Origin: Strongylocentrotus purpuratus
Taxonomy: Eukaryota; Echinodermata; Echinoidea; Camarodonta; Strongylocentrotidae
Assembly: GCF_000002235.5 (NCBI RefSeq)
Contig: NW_022145599.1
Span: 27,603,856 to 27,667,855, forward strand
Length of the DNA stretch: 64,000 nt
Reading direction: 5' to 3'
This document shows positions 58,365 to 64,000 of the stretch, one piece after another. The notes below the pieces were generated by a model. That model was not told the DNA's origin. It saw nothing but the letters and a program-made list of their open reading frames with translations, and searched no databases. Position 1 is the first letter of the stretch. Each line of letters begins with the position of its first letter. The position numbers were made by a program, and so were the translations under genes.

Positions 58365-58471
58365 AGAGGTAGTGGTACATATTCCCATATATACTTACCT
58401 ATTTACTTTATACTTGTCATTGCACAATCATAATGCCGATGACGTCAGATAGAAAATGCATTGTGACGTCA
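58365..58471 (-). promoter_or_regulatory. TATA and double CRE promoter of the 58364 vtRNA
   Basis: On the minus strand a GTATATATG box at about -24 to -31, TGACGTCA at -76 to -83 and a second TGACGTCA at -100 to -107. This is the only locus with two perfect palindromes. Confidence 0.65.
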
Positions 58472-58479
58472 TCGTTCGA

Positions 58480-59265
58480 CAGCCTCGTCGCTCTTCCATT
58501 GTGCAACGCTGTGAACAGTCAATTATTCGTATCAAGCTAAATATACATGCATTTGATTTGGATCACCAATAGGTGCGAGGCTCAACATTTTCCTAATAAT
58601 TTCTACATGTGATTGATCTGAGCTTATGGCATTTTGTGTCAAATTTCTTTATTATATTTGAACATTTTGTACCTCTCCAGCCGCAAGAATATTTGGATTC
58701 CAGGGCTTTCAAACAGTAGTTGATGAGTATGCCATTAACAAAGATGTAAATAATTTTATTTAAGTGTAAGGTTGAGAGTAATGAGCTGTGGCTTTTTCTT
58801 ATGGCTGCACGTAACAAAAACAAACAAAGCGAAAAATATTCCTTTACAAATAGTTGTAAATCACATACAAATTTGTATTGAAATAATAATTTTTGTGACA
58901 TTATTATAGTAACCTGTACTCATTTTTTCTTTTACTCAATCTTTATAATTATGCCCTTTTCTTCCACCGCCCTTTTATTTGACCAGCCCATCTTGCCACC
59001 GAGTATTTTTTTCTCACCAGCTCCTGACTAGTATAAAATATATATATAATGTATCCCATTACTCGCTCCTAGCTACCCGTTCACGATTTGCCCCCTTCTT
59101 TTATTCTCTCTTTAGTTTCCACTCCCTCTCTTCCTTTCTGCCCACTTAATCACTGTATCACTCTTCTCTTACTCTCTCCCCCGCCCCTTTCGCTTTCATT
59201 CTCCCTCCCACTTATCTCTCTCACTCTCTCACACCCACAATATATCTCTTTCGCTCTCTCTCTCT
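58480..59265. other. Intergenic DNA, nothing recognised
   Basis: AT-rich with a CT-rich tail (59090-59265). No gene seen. Confidence 0.45.
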
Positions 59266-59269
59266 CACC

Positions 59270-59318
59270 TTGGTCAATCCCATGAAAGATCAACTCGCGC
59301 TACATGGTACCTTTTTTG
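59270..59318 (+). pseudogene. 3' remnant of a vault RNA
   Basis: GTCAATCCCATGAAAGATCA-CTCGCGCTAC-T and then T6 match the 3' end of the 57461 locus (GTCGTTCCCATGAAAGATC-ACTCGCGCTACC). The 5' half is absent, replaced by CT-rich DNA. Confidence 0.6.
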
Positions 59319-59329
59319 TTCACTCTATT

Positions 59330-60640
59330 TCAGCAATAGTTTCCACTTCAAACCATTAGTAGGCCTACCTTCACTTCCTTTTATTTCTATTTTTCAACAA
59401 AAACTACAAGTGGTTGTAGTAAATTAATTTTGGCCCCCCCCCCAAAAAAAAAAAAGTGAAGCATTTTTGTCCATAATTCATAAAATATTCGACCGGGACT
59501 AATTTGATGTTTTGTTGTTACACATAACAACCAAATGAAGACAGACACATAAATATGAAAATTTCAATCACAGAAGAATTTCTTGAACATAATAAAAGCA
59601 TTCTACAATATGATCATAATAGACACACAATGCAATTGTACTTTCATCTGTCTGAAGCAGTAAGAATGCCATCGAAAACTATCTCAAGAAATCAAACGTT
59701 GTGCAATTTTTCATGTTCTGCTTACACAACTGGTTATCTAAATGACAAACCATTCATTAGGTGAATCACTTGATTGTTGTATTTAATGATTAGCGGAGGG
59801 GAGGGAGGGGGAGTTTGCAAGTTTGTTTATTAAAATTCTTTTTTTTTTCCATTTATGATCCGCTGGTGCCTCATTGGGAGCAAAATGGTGTGCAAATTTA
59901 AGTTTTTAAAATTTGGTCGATACAAAACATTTCTTCAAATCAAATCAGCCTTATAACAACATTTCAAAGCCTGCGTGCACTAATATCTAAAGACAATACA
60001 TGATAAATGCTTAAATAACATGATACTCAATGATTTTAAAACACTTCATTATATCTTAGATAAGAATTGAATTTGTTGGGAATTTTCAAAATGCTAGAAA
60101 TACAAACATAATCAATATCCTTATGTTTGATGGATGGTCAATATGAATGAACAAAATTTATACTTAACAAATTTCATAATACATTTATGCGGTAAATCCT
60201 ATCATGTAAATTTTTCTACTGAATACGACATCAATAAATATGTATTCAAATTATAGTAAATGTGCAATGTCATTCAAATGACTTCCATTAAGTTTATTCT
60301 CATTTACTTTAGGTCAATTCTCATCAATGGAAAGTATTTTTTCAAATGTTGCAAAGAAAACTGAAAAAAATCCTAGGAGAAGGTATGTAGTCAAGTACAT
60401 CAGTATTTAAAGATGATCTTTTCTAAACATAAAATTGTCTATCTCTCAAAAGGCAAGTTAACCCAAAACAGATGTTACATTCATAAATAGTCAGAAAAAA
60501 TTGTTTACATGCTGAATTCCCTAAATCTTTATATAGAGTCAGGGCTCATACATGTATAATATTTCAAAACATTTGTTTTCCAAATAAAGTGAGAAGAGAA
60601 AAGACAATGTTTAATTTACAATAATATTCAGTCTTTTCAT
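59330..60640. other. AT-rich DNA without a recognised gene
   Basis: Low repeat content, C/A run at 59434-59454. It could be the 3' UTR of a minus-strand gene (see the 62600-62967 entry), but no direct evidence was found. Confidence 0.4.
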
Positions 60641-60646
60641 CAAACA

Positions 60647-60838
60647 ACTCAGTGGTAGAACAGTGGGGTCATGACCTGGAGGCACTGGGTTCAAAACCGA
60701 GTCCATGACCTAGTGCCCTTTGGCAAGCCGTAATACTCAATAACCAAGTCCCTCAGATAGGACATAAAGCTGTTGATCACTAGTTGCTTATCTAAGAGGA
60801 TATATATACTTACTTCTTGGTAGTAAGGTAAAATAAAA
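60647..60838 (+). mobile_element. tRNA-type SINE, copy 1
   Basis: A-box-like AACTCAGTGGTAGAACAGTGG and B-box-like GGGTTCAAAACC are spaced as in tRNA. The body (AACCAAGTCCCTCAGATAGG and following) is shared with the copy at 63431. No 7-bp acceptor pairing, so not a tRNA gene. Confidence 0.65.
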
Positions 60839-62395
60839 ATCAATTCATGACATAGGTATACTTCAACATTTGTTTCATAAACAGTGAAAAGGTGAAGATA
60901 CAAGTATTTAAGCTTTATACTTTTAAACATATTTACTATTCTTAACCCCCATGAAATAATATTAAATACACTAATGTCTTTGACAGAATAACATATCAAA
61001 TATAATGGCAAATTAAGGGAAAATAAGTTATTAATACATGTACATGTCAAAGCAATATCGACAAAATGTATGACATTACACACTACTTATGTTTCTTAAA
61101 GCAAGCATACATTATATGCAAAATGAGACTAAATTAGCTATTTGAATGCAACTGGACATAGTTTTCCTTATTTCAACCAGATTCTATTAGATAATAAATA
61201 AACCCTCTTACAGGTCTATGAAGAAAATAAAGCAACACATGCATGACCTAACATTTGGGTATGCTACTCACAACAGTAATTAATTGTATGTTGTAAGGCT
61301 GTATTTTTTCTAAATGGTTGATAAATTTGACATGGCGCATGAATATTATTTTTCATCAATGCACGGCATCAAAACAAAAGTGTACCATTCTACAACAAAG
61401 TGCACGCTATGTGCAAGAGATAGAATATTGTCAACTAGAATGACATTGCTAATTCCAACCTACGTATATATATCACACATCAAAGATAATTATTCTTTTT
61501 AAATTCAAGATAGAGACTTATATTTACAATTCATAATATACATATTTTTTATACAGAGTATACAAAAAAAGCTCAAATAGTAAACTAGCATAAAAATGGA
61601 CATAATTTCATATAAATACTACAATTAAAAGAATTGTGAGGCTACCATCATAAACAGCTCTTGGAAGGAACTCATATCAAGTCGTTGTACAAAGCAAGAA
61701 CGACACGTATCGGTTGAAAATGAACATATTTGAGTACACTACTACTAATACACACCATTCTATATTGCCAATGATAGTAACTGATGAACTCTTACTAGTA
61801 ATGATATAAAAATAATCTTAATTTTGCGAAAACACTATTTTTTCCTATTGACACTGAGTTCTGCTCAAATTGCACTCGTTATCAGACTAATCAGACTGTG
61901 AAGTCTAGTCTTGAATATATTGGGTTTGACTCTTGCTTCATAAATAAGTGATCAGTATGATAACTTACAACAATAACGATAGTGGCTTACTATATCAAAA
62001 AACTTGATAAGGAGAAAACAGGCAGCACTTATATGTTTTCTTCAAATGTAGTCAAAATATATCACTATTCAACTACCAATCATCAATCAATGTTGTATTA
62101 GCATTCCATTGGAATGGTAAATTTAAGTTGTAACTTGAAATATGCATGTCATAATCATTATCATCACTGTTGTCATCATTAGCATCATCACCATAATCAC
62201 CAATATGTAATATTCCAGTGGAATAATATCAAGTTTACAACCGAACATCAAATTTGCAATTGGTTGTTCACAGAGGACAAATCATTGACAAAATGTTATC
62301 ATCATCATCAACACCTGGATACAACGAGATATATTTATCATGTTATAATATCTACCTATGTCGTGATCTCTACATTTGCTATGCTATTTATATTA
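60839..62395. other. AT-rich DNA without a recognised gene
   Basis: Open frames are short and AT-driven. ATCATCA-rich patches near 62155-62200 and 62300. Confidence 0.45.
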
Positions 62396-62475
62396 TGTTA
62401 TGTAAAGTTGTAGGCAAAATGTGAGCAAAGCAAATTTCCATTGGACAATAAAAATTGAATTGAAATTGAATTGAT
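62396..62475 (+). mobile_element. Retroposon 3' tail
   Basis: ATTGGACAATAAAAATTGAA followed by ATTGAAATTGAATTGATG resembles the short-repeat 3' tails of the LINE fragments in the modules. No coding part. Confidence 0.35.
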
Positions 62476-62599
62476 GTAGTTTCTTTATTCTTCTGTCAGT
62501 TCTGCGTTGGATATTTGGTAACTTCTACATGTGTCTCCAATTGTAACTCAGAATATTTGTCTTATATATTATCTTGGCAAATGCAAGTAAGGTTGGGAC

Positions 62600-62967
62600 A
62601 ATTCTACTTCTTCTTGGTTATCACACTCAGTTTGTCATCAAGTATTCATCCAATCTTACTTTCAAAAACAGAAAAGACAAAAGATGGACGTTTGAAGAGC
62701 TATTACGCAGTCCAAATATCCCAGAGGGATCAAGGCAATCAAACAAATTAAGCAAAAGCAACAAAGAGCCTTCCAAGTATGAAATAACCCCTACCAGTAC
62801 CCTGCGAAGAAAGTCAGAACAATCTCTTTGCCTGTCAACATCTAGTAATCATGTCCTCAATATGTATGTATAATGCAGAATTGGTCTTGATATATCTTTT
62901 ATGGCAGGAATGAAGTTTGGATGATTGAGGACGGTTGCCTTATGTTGACCCCCGGATTAAATCTTCA
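62600..62967 (-). CDS. Possible minus-strand terminal exon
   Basis: On the minus strand an excellent acceptor (CTCTTTTTTTCACAG) precedes ATTGAAGATTTAATCC, which reads IEDLIRGST then a stop. This would be a short coding end followed by a 3' UTR; the coding part is about 62939-62967. It overlaps the + strand frame at 62631. No upstream minus-strand exon was found in the window. Confidence 0.25.
62631..62873 (+). CDS. Possible terminal exon of an unidentified protein
   Basis: After a strong acceptor (pyrimidine-rich, ending ACACTCAG) an 80-codon frame reads FVIKYSSNLTFKNRKDKRWT, then FEELLRSPNIPEGSRQ, then a Ser/Lys-rich part with TLRRKSEQS, and ends at TAA. The composition is protein-like and RRKSE could be a basophilic-kinase site. 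A GTATGT near 62866 could instead be a donor. A second frame with an acceptor at 62500 and GTAAGG at 62586 is just upstream, but the gap would be an intron of only about 45 bp. A competing minus-strand gene is described below; both cannot be taken as proven. Confidence 0.35.
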   Translation, partial: FVIKYSSNLTFKNRKDKRWTFEELLRSPNIPEGSRQSNKLSKSNKEPSKYEITPTSTLRRKSEQSLCLSTSSNHVLNMYV

Positions 62968-63218
62968 ATCTGTGAAAAAAAGAGAAAAAAAAGGTGTCAG
63001 TCAAGCCATTCATCTAGTTTGCAAGAAATAACATTAAAACTTCATTTCTTCTAACAACAATTAGCATGTAATTTACTCCCTTTGGTTATTGGAACATACC
63101 TAGTTATTATTGTTTTCTAATAGATTAGAAATATATTCAGGTAATATCATCAGAGCAACAGCGAACCAACTTGATTGGCCAATGGGAACTCTCCTCACAG
63201 GTAATACTGGTATGACAA

Positions 63219-63376
63219 GGGCCCATCTTACAAAGAGTCGCAATTGATCCAAATCAATCGCAAGTCCTCCAATAAATCCCAAGTTTACAGTCTCCTTTCT
63301 CTTATATACATAGTTGTGATTGATATCAATCACAAACAAATTACAATTGATATCAACTCTTTGTAAGACGGGGCCC
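63219..63376. mobile_element. Fold-back element, 158 bp
   Basis: The ends are inverted repeats: GGGCCCATCTTACAAAGAGT on the left and its near reverse complement ACTCTTTGTAAGACGGGGCCC on the right. The interior holds further CAATTGAT-type palindromes. It looks like a non-autonomous inverted-repeat (MITE-like) element. Confidence 0.65.
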
Positions 63377-63430
63377 AGGTGTGCACAATTATCTGTTGAA
63401 ACCTAAAGTGGCTATTTAAACAAAAAATGA

Positions 63431-63640
63431 GGTGGTGTAATGGCACAGTGGTGGCACAGTGGTCTTGTAACCAGGAGTTCCTGGGTTCGAAACCAAGTTG
63501 ATGCGCTATGCCCTGTGGTAATGCATTAATCCTCATTACCAAGTTCTCAGAGAGGACTTTAAAACAGGCGGTCCGCTGGTTGCTTACTAACAAGCATACA
63601 CAGGCTTTCTTAGCTGTCCGGTAAACAAACGAACAAACAA
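63431..63640 (+). mobile_element. tRNA-type SINE, copy 2
   Basis: GGCACAGTGG (A box region, locally duplicated), B box GGGTTCGAAACC, the same body as at 60647 and an AACAAACGAACAAACAAA tail. Better preserved than copy 1. Confidence 0.7.
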
Positions 63641-63731
63641 ATCGCAAACATTCAAACAACCATGTCATACAAAGTATGAAAACATAAATATTACAAAGTA
63701 AAAATAGTATACAAATAATACACAGCAATGA

Positions 63732-63853
63732 GGGCATTAGTAAGAATTACCCACACAAGGTACCTTTGGAACACTCTAACACGCCCAAGGCGATAGCCGA
63801 GGGTGTTTGGACTGTTTTGAAGGTACTGAGTGTGGGTAATTTTACTAATGCCC
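63732..63853. repeat. Imperfect palindrome, about 122 bp
   Basis: The left arm GGGCATTAGTAA-AATTACCC is mirrored by GGGTAATTTTACTAATGCCC on the right, around a central GGCGATAGCC. It could fold as one long hairpin and is probably another inverted-repeat element. Confidence 0.65.
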
Positions 63854-64000
63854 GAACAAAATGATGATATTATTTGTTTTATTAGATTATGTTTTATTTG
63901 TTTTATAACATGATTTTACTAATGACCGGTCATTACCATTGGATAATAATCGGTCATTATCCAAATTACGCGTTAGGCAAAATAAATGCCTGGTCACGTG

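Noticed and set aside
1-64000. LTR retrovirus-like or Polinton-like elements
   Set aside because: No long terminal repeats, protease, integrase, capsid or packaging-ATPase signatures were seen. All reverse transcriptase pieces are LINE type.

Overview
The window is eukaryotic nuclear DNA: AT-rich and intron-bearing, with long microsatellites, G/C homopolymer runs, SINEs, LINE fragments and fold-back elements, and very little protein-coding sequence. The repeat types and the vault RNA genes suggest a marine deuterostome, most likely an echinoderm such as a sea urchin. That is an inference from style, not from a marker gene. No bacterial-type genes, CRISPR arrays, rRNA genes, or LTR or retrovirus-like elements were recognised.

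Positions 1-27,000 hold the 3' part of one protein-coding gene on the + strand. Four phase-compatible exons (5392-5439, 5597-5720, 19343-19463, 21007-21468) encode the C-terminal end of an unidentified single-pass membrane protein with a cysteine-rich extracellular patch and an acidic tail. The introns carry a frameshifted LINE fragment, a SINE and simple repeats. From 21.5 to 27 kb I see no gene, only a triplet-repeat array and AT-rich DNA.

Positions 27.7-58.4 kb are the notable part: 22 vault-RNA-like (vtRNA) Pol III loci plus one 3' remnant. Typical members are 109-119 nt. They start GGCTGGCT(T/A)AGC, carry the conserved TACTTCG of the vtRNA A-box region, contain a B-box T-arm (GGTTCGANTCC), end in a strand complementary to the start (CCAGC-C/T) and are mostly followed by a T run. 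Most have a TATA-like box 20-31 bp upstream and an ATF/CRE palindrome (TGACGTCA or TGATGTCATCA) at a fixed distance. Eighteen loci keep both ends and four are degenerate or truncated.

Nineteen loci lie in three copies of a roughly 9-kb module with gene order a-b-c-d-e-f-[LINE pair]-g(reverse). Copy A is at about 27.2-34.4 kb, B at 37.2-45.8 kb and C at 45.8-54.7 kb. B and C are near-identical with an offset of about 9.13 kb; A is older and more diverged. Three further divergent vtRNAs lie at 55.9, 57.5 and 58.3 kb. Insertions shared or not shared between copies order the events: a Tx1/L1-like LINE came after A split off but before B and C separated, and a 99-bp MITE is found in C only.

Positions 59-64 kb are AT-rich with two copies of a tRNA-type SINE, two palindromic fold-back elements and an ambiguous exon-like stretch at 62.5-62.97 kb.
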